Source: Petrosia ficiformis (lineage: Eukaryota; Porifera; Demospongiae; Haplosclerida; Petrosiidae). Taken from it: a stretch of 64,000 nucleotides of DNA. Shown in pieces: positions 1 through 10,900 of this stretch (its first letter is position 1; each line of letters starts with the position of its first letter). The translations under genes were made by a program, and so were the position numbers. Below the pieces are notes generated by a model that was given only the letters and a program-made list of their open reading frames with translations, ran no database searches and had not been told where the DNA came from. The stretch is taken from assembly GCA_947044365.1 (NCBI GenBank), contig OX345643.1, positions 2,878,501-2,942,500 of the forward strand, written 5' to 3'.

Positions 1-1048
1 TATTTGTCTCAACTTTAGGTTCAAGACTTTCATTAGGAACCTGCTGACAAACGACTGCACCTCCTTTATCTGTATAAACCAAACTGTTATTGTCATCCTC
101 TAAATTGTCTGACTTATGTTTTTTTTTAGTAACAGAAAGACATTCATCATTCTCCAATTGCCTCTTTGCACCATGAATTGCTTTCTCCTGATCTGAAATA
201 GTAGGTACATAAGAAACAGCAGAATGAGTAGATGGTGGATGAGACGTAACACATGATTGAGAGGTAAGTGGTACGTTAAAATCCTCTGGTAATTCAATAG
301 TTTCATTTACACTGGCTTTGTGATCATGATTCTGGTCATGTGAAGAAAATTGAGGAGTGTTATCAACACTCTGCGACATTTGGTACTGCTGGCTGCCATG
401 AGGACACATTGATGGCAAATGCTCAGGAATTGGTATGAGCTGTCTGTTTTGGGCAGGTATTCGTTGGTCTGAGACCACCATGGAACGCTGGTCACCAGGA
501 GGTACATGGGTTTGTAAGAACGATTGACCTCCAGGAGTTTGTTCCATAACTGTCTTTGACGGTAAAACAGAAGGATAAACAGGAGGCAATTGAGAAGACT
601 CCCCTGCCACCTGGGTGTTAGAAGGCTCGGCTTTGATTAACAGTTTTATAGGTGTTGGCATAGGCTGATGTGACTTGCACTTGTGGCATAATGTTGAACT
701 ATACATCAAAACCGCTCCACAAACCTGGTAATTAACACAGTACTTCAAATGAACAGACGGCATTACTTGTGGGTCTTGAGGAGCAGAGCAAAAAACACAA
801 AGCTGTGAAATGGAGGGTATGAAAGCTCCACAAAGTAAACATGGTGTTCTTGTTAATGGTTGTGTCTGATCTTGTCTACAATGATAGCAATATCTGTTAG
901 ACCTTGGAATCTCCCTTCTGCACTGAATACAGTTTTTCATTTCCTGTTGGGGTGTACCACACATGCCACAGAAAGGAGCATCTGGAGCTGGAAGAGGGAC
1001 ATGGCATTGTGAGCAAGAAGGGACACTCCCACTTGAAGTCTCTGACAT
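1..1048 (-). CDS. Gene A: N-terminal exon of an RNF213-like paralogue (partial, runs off left edge)
   Basis: An open frame runs leftwards from the ATG at 1048 to the window edge without a stop (about 349 codons). Residues 12-124 hold four tandem Cys4 zinc ribbons, with Cys at 12/15/27/30, 40/43/54/57, 70/73/84/87 and 104/110/121/124. The first thirteen positions coincide exactly with those of gene B (38048 start), and the phrases CGxCGxPQQE and CSAPQD are shared. The rest is a diverged Ser/Pro/Gln-rich tail with a lysine-rich patch (TKKKHK). It is therefore the first coding exon of a third array member whose body lies to the left. An AG acceptor (CATAG) lies four bases before the ATG, so a 5' UTR intron is possible. 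Family assignment rests on the match to gene B; the rest of gene A is not visible. Confidence 0.85.
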   Translation of the reverse strand, partial: MSETSSGSVPSCSQCHVPLPAPDAPFCGMCGTPQQEMKNCIQCRREIPRSNRYCYHCRQDQTQPLTRTPCLLCGAFIPSISQLCVFCSAPQDPQVMPSVHLKYCVNYQVCGAVLMYSSTLCHKCKSHQPMPTPIKLLIKAEPSNTQVAGESSQLPPVYPSVLPSKTVMEQTPGGQSFLQTHVPPGDQRSMVVSDQRIPAQNRQLIPIPEHLPSMCPHGSQQYQMSQSVDNTPQFSSHDQNHDHKASVNETIELPEDFNVPLTSQSCVTSHPPSTHSAVSYVPTISDQEKAIHGAKRQLENDECLSVTKKKHKSDNLEDDNNSLVYTDKGGAVVCQQVPNESLEPKVETN

Positions 1049-1159
1049 TATTCTATGAATAAAGAATTGCAAATATTTTTCATTACCAAAAAAACATAAC
1101 ATTACTTATGTTATATATATTTATATATCTATATCTATATTATATATAATGATGGGTAT

Positions 1160-1165
1160 GTTTGA

Positions 1166-1208
<43 letters not shown>

Positions 1209-1300
1209 GTAATATATATACCATGGCTTCGAGGTGTATATGGCGAAGGTTGTATATCAATATACACCGAAAAGCCATGGTATATATAATATATTCTATA
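1160..1300. repeat. TA microsatellite and AT-rich hairpin upstream of gene A
   Basis: A TA run (about 1170-1202) leads into an inverted repeat. The left arm (about 1211-1229) contains TATACCATGGCTT and the right arm (about 1272-1290) contains AAGCCATGGTATA. A second nested pair, GAGGTGTATAT and ATATACACC, lies inside. No gene is seen between 1049 and 1690. Since gene A starts at 1048 on the minus strand, this stretch should contain its promoter or 5' UTR, but no promoter motif could be recognised. Confidence 0.7.
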
Positions 1301-1554
1301 GCTTGATGGATGGATATGTGTCCAGAAGTAACGATTGAGGACTTACGTGTCTATGACGAGTACTCTAAGTTTTTTCTTCAACTTGTCAATCTCCAAATGT
1401 GACTCAAACGAAAACCTAGTTGTTTGGCTGCGCTGTTCTTTCTGTTGTTTACTTTTTTTCAATTAAAGGCGGTATTTACCGTCTCCTCGTGTTCTCTTCA
1501 TGACCTTTCAGTATCTGATGTGCGCATGTGCAATATGTGTATGAATATTATTAT

Positions 1555-2289
1555 AGATATACTTTACCTAGTGAATATCCTTATAGCTGTTTAATATACA
1601 CCTGCGGTTGTATATACACCTGTGGTTAGGTGTATATAGTGTATATACAACCTGTCGGTACTTTGATGCTTCCCACAACTATAGTATATATATGTATAGG
1701 TTATAACACCCTACGAGTGCTATATCAGATTTATAATCACCGAGCACGAGGGCTGTAGGCCCGAGGGCGAGGTGATTATAATTCTGATATAGCACGAGTA
1801 GGTGTGTTATAATTAATATATTTCCTGAAAGACAAAACCTTTGTTGATGTCTGTACCGTTTTGTCAGCACTTTGGAGAAGGTAAGCGTTGTTTTCTTGTA
1901 GTCTGTTTCAACGGCAGGTTTCATATCTGACCACATGGTGCTATATCTGACCACAGGGTGCTTATCTCATATATAAACCAGTGGTTTACTTTGATGTTCG
2001 TCGTATCGGGATATATGTATACGTTATAACACGCTACGAGTGCTATAATCACCGAGGGCGAGGTGATTATAAATCTGATATAGCACGAGTAGGTGTGTTA
2101 TAATTAATATATTTCACGAAAGACTAAACCTTTGTTGATGTCTGATGCTTCTCCTACCTTTTGTCGGCACTTTGGAGAAGGTAAGCGTTGTTTTCTTGTA
2201 GTCTGTTTCGACGGCAGGTTTTATATCTGACCACAAGATTCTATATCTGATTTATAAACCTGTGGTTTACTTTGATGTTTCGCCGTATC

Positions 2290-2300
<11 letters not shown>
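1555..2300. repeat. Tandemly repeated palindromic units (about 300 bp each)
   Basis: Two well-matched units lie at about 1690-1985 and 2016-2300, with a more degenerate one before them. Each carries a hairpin whose arms read TATAACAC..CTACGAGTGCTAT and its complement, around a CGAG-rich centre (CCGAG..CGAGGGCGAGG). Each continues with the same non-hairpin segment (CCTTTGTTGATGTCTG, then GGAGAAGGTAAGCGTTG). The short open frames inside are not gene-like. This looks like a local amplification of a non-autonomous palindromic element. Confidence 0.75.
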
Positions 2301-2323
<23 letters not shown>

Positions 2324-2324
2324 A

Positions 2325-2550
2325 TATATATAGTACACTTACAGGTCTTATATACAAAAATATAGACCCGAGGTTTAGTGTCCAAGGATGTGATATAGCC
2401 CGAGCCTGCGAGGGCTATATCACATCCGAGGACACTAAACCAAGGTTTTATATTGTTTTATATAAGAACTGTAAGTGTACTATATACAATATATTGTATG
2501 CTGATAGATTAAAGATTCACAGGTCTATATACAAAAATATAAGACCTAAC
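2325..2550. repeat. Near-perfect nested hairpin element
   Basis: Outer arms at 2325-2343 and 2469-2486 read TATAGTACACTTACAG and its complement. Inner arms at 2372-2401 and 2412-2441 (GGTTTAGTGTCC, then GATGTGATATAGCCC) pair around a short GAGCCTGCGA loop. A segment (CAGGTCTATATACAAAAATA) recurs near 2343 and 2520. It shares the CGAG..CGAGGG centre of the neighbouring palindromes. There is no coding potential. A MITE-like element is most likely. Confidence 0.75.
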
Positions 2551-2640
2551 CACATCAAACGGTTGCCATGGTAGCATGCTATATATATATATATATATAT
2601 ATGTATATCTATACTTGTCGTAAGCTAATAAAATTATATT

Positions 2641-5021
2641 ATTATATCACTTACAACTTGAACCTCAGAAGTCAAAGAACAGTCAATGAAAGGTGATTCA
2701 GAGAGACAGAGATTTCCAATTACTTCGTAAAGACGTCTACACACCTATTTAGTTATTATTTAATAAACTGAGTGGGTTTTCCCGACTGCGTAGCGTCCAG
2801 GTGGAAGACCTGAGGGACAGATTCTTGGTAGCATGTGAGTTACAATGAATGTTGGAAAATGTATTACATAATCGTTATCAGTTACCAGTAAAGTGATGTC
2901 ACTAGTGTGATGTTTCATTGATGCATTTTGATGTTCTTTATATAAACAATTCAAATGAATCGAGAGCTACTGAGAATTAGCTGTAGGTCTAATGAATATT
3001 ATTTATTGTTGCAGTTTATTGTTCGTGTATTCTCTGATGTATTTCCTTGTAATTAATTACAATATCTTGTATTTACTGTTGAAATGTTGTAAAAGCCTTG
3101 TAACCTTTTACAGTTCCTTCTGCACTCTACTAATCTATCATACATTACCTAATGTCTTTGCTACAGATTGACATACAAAGTCTTATCACTTCAACATGTC
3201 TAATAAAAAGAAAACTAGACTGAAATTCAGTAAAAATATTTCTTATTGACTTTGGTAGCCTAATGCTGTAAAGCAACGTGATCATGAAGGACTGAAATTC
3301 ATTCTCGCACAGAAGGAGGTATGAAAATGATTTTTTTATTATGCATTATGAGCTATTTAATAAAATTTGTTATTCTTTGGAGAATTTCTTTGATATTCCT
3401 CATGGAACTATGTACCTGCATTATTATAACCTTTTCATAAAACAGTATCTCTCTTCAATGTATAATAACATATATGTACAGAGTGTATATATCATAAGCG
3501 TCAGCTGTGAATATCAGTTATCACTGAAGTCTTGTGCCCTTATTTGTTTTAACACATCACTATGTAGCACCTCTAATTTATGTGACAGTGTTCTGTTGTG
3601 ATTTATAATTTATCTATTATTATTTACACAATTTTACCTTTCATTTTCCTTTTATAGCTGATTAGTTCATCAATCATTGTGATTGTAGTGGATTGGTAAG
3701 TCAATATTATATATACACAATAATATGCAAGTATGTATGTATGTATGTAAATATAAATATTTACTATGTATACGTGAGTGTGTGTGTGTGTATATATATA
3801 TATAAAACTATGTATGTAACTATGTGTATGTGTATATAATGTCTATGTTTGTTTATTTATGATGAAAAGAACATTAACTTTCTAATTTCTATTTATATGT
3901 TAGACATTATGAGAATAGTTTATATTGCTATGATAACATTGTAAACTATGGTAATATTGTAATAAGCTAGTACTGTTTGTACCTACAGTTCTAATGACCA
4001 CTTCTGTGTAGTCCAGTGATTATTAGAAATACTGACTAACATAATCTCTATACTAACAGTCATGTGAACTAATAACCATTCACCTGAATCTAAGAATTAC
4101 TAGGAATATTTATAAACATGTTTTCTTTTATAAACAAAAGAATTTATAAGATATTACTAAAGGTCATTCACCTTCACCACGACCTCAAACAAATGTTCAT
4201 AATTTTAGTTTGGAATGGCCAAAAATCTTTTTACCAAAACCATTTTCATATAATTATCCTTCCCATTCTTTTTCATATCAAATTTCAATTCATTGTTTCA
4301 TTATATAATCATGTATTAATCTTATGATTTTAAACTATATACACTATATTACATATAAAATCATCACATCATAATTGGTCATTGTGCATATGTAGTGTAG
4401 TTGCAGGTACATCTAAAAATAATAGGTATTTGTTTGTATAAATAAACTTTCAATGTTTCCATCAAAAGGTAACTAGAACAATAATTATTGTAATTACTAT
4501 ACTACTAAAGTACAGAGTCTACCTAATGTATGTTTCATAGTATAGTACTATTAGAATGAGGTTTATCAGAAGTGTGGAGGTGTCTCAAGTGAATTAATTA
4601 TTTTATCAATAGTAAATTCATTGAGTTGTAAAATTGTATGTCACAAGTTATTAATTTACAAAATAGGGCCAGTATAGTTACATTAAAACTATCCTCTTAA
4701 CATGCATATATTATAGATATATGTCATGATGAAGCCACCCTTCAAAGCTGTGCGATAAGTGCACCATGATTTGATATGTTCACTGTGCAATTTGTGGCTT
4801 TATTAAGCTGTATAAACATGACTTTAGTTATGTCAAGCCTGCTTGTGCAATATCAGGCTTATAATCACCTTGCCCTTGGCATGACATTAATAAATAAATA
4901 TATAATTTAAAATAATTAATAGATTATGTGCACATACTTACAGATGTACACAATCATTTTTTTACAAGTGAATAGAAGAATGATTTGGAATTTGTTATTA
5001 ATCAATACTTCTCCCTCCTCC

Positions 5022-5028
<7 letters not shown>
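2641..5028. other. A-B spacer without recognised genes; paralogous to 39.4-45.1 kb
   Basis: I see no supported gene here; the short open frames lack domain features and conservation. By eye, 2750-3320 matches about 39460-40030, 3341-3490 matches about 40570-40710, and 3840-4910 matches about 44270-45130, all in the same order and at roughly 85-90 percent identity. It is thus the same spacer as the one between genes B and C, before later insertions. A GTAT/TG/TA microsatellite lies at about 3731-3802. Confidence 0.7.

Positions 5029-5092
<64 letters not shown>
5019..5092. repeat. Poly-C / (CT)n microsatellite
   Basis: A C run followed by about 60 bp of CT dinucleotides. The same repeat with the same right flank (AACACCATACCCCAATGATC) is present at 48501-48600, so it predates the tandem duplication. 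The apparent open frames on both strands are low-complexity artefacts. Confidence 0.95.
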
Positions 5093-6038
5093 CTCTACCT
5101 CCCTCTTTCTTTCCTTCCCCACCACCCCCCACCCCCACCTTTTCTCTAATGTAGCTCATGCTAACAACACAGTTCAAAGATTGTTGGAGAAATATAAAGT
5201 AACACCATACCCCAATGATCTGAAAACAGGAGACATTGCTTTTACATAGTTTACAGCCAGACTTCAACCCTCATTCCATTTTAACCATACTTCCCTAGTC
5301 TCTCAGTTCTTTCTCTGGATCATAATAATCTTGAATATGTCCCTGAAGGTAACACAACTTAGTTCACTCTCGCTCTCTCATAACACTTCCATTTCACGAT
5401 TATGGTACCCCATGAAATGGGTCTTATGAATCCTTAGTTACTATTGATTATAACTCTGGAAGGTGTAAATACAAAGAATATAAATCAAAACCTTCTCAAC
5501 AGACCAGGTGCTAGAGGTATATTAACTTACCTCAAATCTCTTTACCAAAAGTGAGTATTTTCATCTGTGTATAGAATTGTTTTTTTTCTTTTCTTATTTA
5601 CAATGAGCAGAGCCTTTTGTATTTCTCCTGGTAATCTTTTCAGCTGACATGATAAATTCACTATAATAGTACTAGTTGTTGCACCTATATGCCTATATGC
5701 CTATATTTCATAATCCATATTGCCTATATGCAGATCCGATCCGATATTGTCCATGTGAAATATATAGTTGTATTTATCTAGTTTACAACTGTTCACACAT
5801 GGTACAGTGTTAATTATTCTGTTGTTCATGTGCTATACATTCAGCCCAAAGTACATTGTACATGTAGTTACAGGCATATTCAGCCTTGGTCTTCAGATTG
5901 TACTTGTGCAGTTTGACAATAACGTAACCCACAAAGCCTGAAAAATATTGTGTAAGCTGTATAGGCAATGTATAGGCAATGCAGTTGCCTATACCGATAC
6001 TCTGCCTATATAGGCACCTATTCAGATTCCTATACTAG

Positions 6039-6618
6039 TATAGGTGCTAGTCTCGCGGGCCACGACCTAATCCGAACGAGGAAACGGTCTGGTGACTCTC
6101 GTTGAAAGGTCGCTGGCTACAACCGATTTTGGTCGTGACCAATCAGATTTAGTGATTGCTATTTACCGCATTCCACGCTTCGGTGTTAGGTTTCACACTT
6201 TTGTATGGAAAATGTCGTCAAAGAAGTTTGGTATAAAGAAATCTATTGAAATAGCAGTAAGGAAGCTAGGTTATAGTGAAGTTCGCCCTATCCAGGTGAC
6301 CGTGATACAGAGGTTCATGGAAGGCCGTAATATTTTTGTAAGTCTGCCGACAGGGAGTGGAAAGTCTCTTTGTTACTGGTCTCTGCCAGGAGCCTTCGAT
6401 TATATCGCTCGGTTCTCCACACTCACTGAGCAACACAAACAAATATCTCCATCCATATTTTCACAGCTACAATAATAATTATTAACCACTAATAATTGAA
6501 AGTGTTAAACTAACTGCGGATGTAATTATCATTCCATTGTGTAACGACCTTTCAACGAGAGTCACCAGACCGTTTCCTCGTTCGGATTAGGTCGTGGCCC
6601 GCGAGACTATATAGGTGC
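6039..6618. mobile_element. Inner TIR element carrying a gene fragment (Pack-MULE-like)
   Basis: Terminal inverted repeats of 65 bp, perfect by eye, lie at 6048-6112 and 6545-6609, with outer ends reading TAGTCTCGCGGGCC. They are flanked by the 9-bp direct repeat TATAGGTGC (6039-6047 and 6610-6618). Long TIRs plus a 9-bp duplication are the hallmark of Mutator-like elements. The 562-bp body has no transposase, but holds a RecQ-helicase-like fragment. The element sits within the right end of the older outer element. Assignment to the Mutator superfamily is inference. Confidence 0.8.
6212..6475 (+). pseudogene. RecQ-type helicase N-terminal fragment inside the TIR element
   Basis: From the ATG at 6212 the frame encodes 87 residues and ends at a TAA (6473-6475). 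It resembles the start of a RecQ-family DNA helicase core: a motif-0-like region (LGYSEVRPIQ) followed by the P-loop motif I (LPTGSGKSLCYWSLP). The frame is also open upstream to 6092, through part of the left TIR. Motifs Ia to VI, the DEAH box and the RecQ-C-terminal domain are all missing, so it cannot be a working helicase. It lies wholly between the TIRs and is best read as captured exon sequence, or as a remnant of a helicase-bearing transposon. Family recognition is strong; origin is inference. Confidence 0.8.
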
Positions 6619-6639
6619 AACCCTAAATAGTACTATTTG

Positions 6640-7010
6640 TTATTTACAAGCATATATTACATTACATGTAGATTAGTGAGTATCAGTACTACTTGTTATC
6701 AGATCAGTAACTACATGTAGTAATAAATTAATGGAAAACTAGTCTTAAGTTATATATAATTATATATATATATATCAGTACTACTTGTAATGTGAATATA
6801 TCAGTACTACATGTAATGAGACTAGCTAATAATAGTTATATATATAGATCAGTACTACTTTTAATGAGACTAGATCAGTACTACATGTACTGAGACTGGC
6901 TATTAATAGTGATCAGTACTACTTGTAATGGACTAGCTATTAATAGTTGTATATAGGTCAGTACCACTTGTAGTGCGACTAGTTATGAATAGATCAGCAC
7001 TTGTGTGCAT
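6640..7010. repeat. Degenerate short form of the AGATCAGTACTACTTGTAAT minisatellite
   Basis: Roughly eight imperfect units containing GATCAGTACTAC and TAATGAGACTAG are spaced irregularly. This is the paralogous position of the large array at 49190-51060, which has about 40 regular units. The flanking sequence on both sides matches the other spacer. Confidence 0.85.
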
Positions 7011-7951
7011 AATAAACACATCCAAATATAAACAGTACATTTGATATTAAAATAACTCAGAATGTGCCTCTTTAAAAATTTATTATTTTCTCTAACTGTC
7101 ACAGATCCTTACCTTATTCATCGAATAAATATTGGAAGCAAGACAAGCCTTCTCAATCTCACTTGTAAAGGGAAAGTCACTTACTTTAAAGAAGTCGAAA
7201 GAGGAGTGAATAAACAGCATCTCTTGACAGTTGGTGTTAATTTTGGTGATTGGGAATATCAAAACGTAAGATGACTCAAAGTGACCTTTGATGTGGATTT
7301 TGGTGGACAAGACAAATAGTGTTTCCTGACTCAAAGCTTTAATGTGAAATGTTGAAATGGGAGAGAAAGGATTGGAAAGATTGCGGCTGGAAAATATTAT
7401 AGTATGTATGAATACAAGATCATATGTGACTGTGGATTGGAATATGGTCATTTAGTAAATAATACGTTTAGAGTGTAAGGGGGACTGGCTACATGAGACT
7501 ACTAAAAACCCATGTCATTTGTAAATTTCACCTCAAAAAAAATACAACCAACCTTCAGAACACCCACTGATGGTGAAAGTCAAATAGCCGAAGGAGTTTG
7601 AAGTGATCCAAGAAATTAAAGAGACTAACTTCAGAAGAAGCAATATGAATGAATGTTCAAGCGTGTATATAGTAATTGTTATGGGCATACCATAGACATT
7701 CATAAGGCAGTGAGGCAAAACAGATTTAATTTACTTTGACTAGAATCAATCCCAGAGAACAAGTTGTAAAGTGAGGAAGAACTATTGAATTGAGAATTAT
7801 ATTTAGAACTTCAACATTAGAAAAAACAAGGGAATGTTTTAAAGCCAGAACAAGTCACTAAAATAAAGATTTTTTGTAGATTATTAAAAAAAATTACAAA
7901 TCACTACCATTATTAATTTAAATTATTACGTTTCACAAAATTTAATCGAAT
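7011..7951. other. 3' flank of gene B, no gene recognised
   Basis: This matches 51110-51992 (3' flank of gene C) with many substitutions and indels. It holds open frames on both strands but none is kept intact between the two copies, so I call no gene. It presumably includes the 3' UTR of gene B; no clear polyadenylation signal was singled out. Confidence 0.6.
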
Positions 7952-10900
7952 CTAAAAATATATCTCGCGTTCGTAATGTTGTTGATAGGAGACAATAGCT
8001 TTCCATGTTGCCACAGCTTGACTGACAGTTATAGACTTTGGAAATCTTTTGCCTATATCAGGAAGCAAAGGATCTAGACCATACTGATCAAGATGTGCCT
8101 CCAGTGTATCAAGAAGTCTACAAAACAAAATCAGATGGAGGGTGTGGTTTAAACACACTGTCCAATGTATACAACATCATGCTTCCATGGCATATGGTAT
8201 TACTATTTATACATGTATATATTATTGATAATTATTCATACTCATAGTAAGACCTATTTCATATATGTAATAGTATTTGAACTGTGATATAGTCACTTAC
8301 GGCCAATCCTTATTCTGACAGTCTAAATGTCTGACACTAGTCTCAATGAACTCATAAAGAAGATTTAAGAATGGTGATAGATCGATACCACGAAGAAACC
8401 TGTTCAGTTCTCCTATCTGATCTTCACCTCCTTCATCTTTGGTTTGCAGTGGTTGAAGAAAGATTTCATGAAGTGAGTCAAATGGCTCCTGTTGAGAATT
8501 AATCGTTAAATAATTTGCCATATTCTTTTGTGTTGGATGATTGTATATAGATATGATGAACTCTCACCTGCTGAGCTAATGTCAAGTTCTTTGACATTTG
8601 CACAGACAAAGTTTCCCAAAGAGATAAAATATGTCCAAGATGACAATACTCCAAAGCCTGTGTGCATTTATTATAATTAAAAAATATATAACATTCTAAA
8701 TCATCCACACAAAGATTAAGATAGCAATTTACCTTCTTGCTTTTAAACCTGTCTTCTATTTTCAGAGCTCTCTTGACATACTTTCTCAACTCAATATTTG
8801 CATCTCCTCCACCAGAGGACAAGAAACCAATAATGATCTCAACATCATCTAGACAATCTCTGATATTCTGTGTAGTACGCAACTCATTGATGATATCCTT
8901 CTGTTCTCGATTGCCTAATTTTACCTGTAATACAATTATAAGTATTAGTTATATCCTGAGTACAAGGTTTATATTCAGTTTAAAGCATGAGGCATGAGGC
9001 TCAAGGGCACGTAGCGCACGAGGGCCAAATGCTTTAAAATGGATATTATTCCGAGCATGAGGGATGATAAATAGTTTGTGTCATTTGATTACTGTTTGGG
9101 GGTCATAACCATAACAACTGTATGACATCAAGGGCATTAATTAGCTACACTATCTAAACTTAAAATTCATTAACTAAAACCGAAGTATTATCTTGCCATG
9201 CTTTATCTGATTTCTAGCACTAGCAGTTTCTTTGATGTGCGTCATCATAATGACACAGTTGTAGTAGAATCACATTGAGTTGAAACTGAGCTGATCATAA
9301 ATTCATAGTTTTAAATGCACAGGTATGCTACTATGGGTTCAATCAACATTATACGACATGTTTTCCTGTATTACACATGTGTACAATAAGCCTTATTTGC
9401 ATTTCAATAGCAATTTTTAATAATTTTCTTAATGAGCTTAGTTTTAACTCAGCATAATACTACTCTAGAATGTGATCTCTTCCACTCTTCCATTCATCAT
9501 ATACTTTTTATCTTTTCTTATGTCAGTACTTATCCTCACTGTCTGTCTATTCATTACAACTCACCTGTGGTTTAACTTTCTTTCTGATGTTAGCAAAAGT
9601 CATAGCAGAATACACATCTTTCCTGTATACAACTTGAGGGATCTCTAACTGAATTAAAGGTTTCCCATGAATGAACCTATCTACTAGGTGCTTCTCTAAT
9701 GCAGGATAGTCATAGGTCACATCTTGACCTTTGCCATGACGTAGAGAGTAATGACAGTGAGAGAGAACAATGGATAAAAGATGATGTTCATAATCTAAGA
9801 GGTGACATTGTAGAATATGACTAACAGGAATCTTGTATTTACGGCACCTAAAAATGGAGTATTGAAAGTAACACAGAGAATAAACATTACACAAAGATGA
9901 CAACAATGAAAATTAAAACTTATTATCAAGTTGTCAAGATTGAAAATAATTACAATGCCATCATATAACACATTACTGATATTCAACAACAACAAACTGC
10001 AAATTGGCATCAAACGACATGGTTCAAAATAGAGACAGCAAATAGAAAATATCCTTACTCGGTCTTCTGTTTCTTTTTTAATTCTGAGTGACATTTTTCC
10101 ATAAAATCATTATGAGCTCCAACCAGTAAATCTACAAGAGCCACTGTACATACCCCTGGACCAGTGAGAGTTGGAATAAGATATGATAGAGGGAGAGAGT
10201 CATCCCAGGTTGTTTTCTGAAGATATTTGGGAGGTACATGAACACGAGCTAAGGTGGGAAGGAAAGAAATTAATTCACTTTTACTATTATCAAACATCAT
10301 GTGACTATATAGTCACTATGGTATGAATCACGAGCAACTAGTGCATTATACACACATCATCAATACAAGTGTTGAACTAAACATAAAATATAGAGCAATT
10401 GAATGTTGAATGACCCTCCCCAGTTGCTATAATTATAATTCAGAAGTTCAAAGACTCATCACCTGTCATATAAAAGAACATAATATAATATATAATTTGT
10501 AGCTATGTAGTGAATATATATACTATTATATAACCAAAACGTTTACAATACTAATTATAACTGTTTGGGTGGTGTACATTAACATTTTAGTTGTGAACAT
10601 TATATAATTATTTGTTACTTCATTTATAAGATATCTGGTTTTTTTTGGAGGAAAAGATTCAAGTTTAATTTACGCTATTATAATTTATTGGTATTAATTA
10701 TTTTGCAACAATTGTACGAAATAATGATAATGTTTTGCAACAATTGTTTCTATGAAATAGTGATTATATTGTGATGCATAACTCTTGCTTTGTTAGATGC
10801 AGGAAGAGTCTGGAAGACTGCATGAAAGAAGCCACACCTAGCGGCTTTCTTGCCCTTTGTCAGCTTCATAACTTTCAAAGTATACATGTTCAAAGCTTCT

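Larger units (their letters stand above)
5665..6635. mobile_element. Outer inverted-repeat element with 10-bp target duplication
   Basis: AATAGTACTA occurs at 5665-5674 and again at 6626-6635. Just inside, the left end contains GTTGCACCTATA and the right end its complement TATAGGTGCAAC, giving short terminal inverted repeats. The interior is rich in the motif TGCCTATA and its inverse TATAGGCA. The paralogous site near 49121-49130 has one uninterrupted AATAGTACTA followed by TTTGTTATTT, so it is the pre-insertion state. No transposase is encoded. The superfamily is uncertain; an 8-10 bp duplication would fit hAT or Mutator-type elements. The element is itself interrupted by the insertion at 6039-6618. 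Confidence 0.8.

Noticed and set aside
100..507. Two short minus-strand frames near the left edge
   Set aside because: They are shadows of the gene A frame, which is open continuously from 1048 to 1.
4926..5249. Open frames on both strands over the CT microsatellite (also 48463-48717)
   Set aside because: They are Ser-Leu or Arg-Glu dinucleotide-repeat translations with no other features.
6092..6475. RecQ-like frame as a functional helicase gene
   Set aside because: Only motif 0 and motif I are present, it lacks the DEAH box and all later motifs, and it is confined between terminal inverted repeats.
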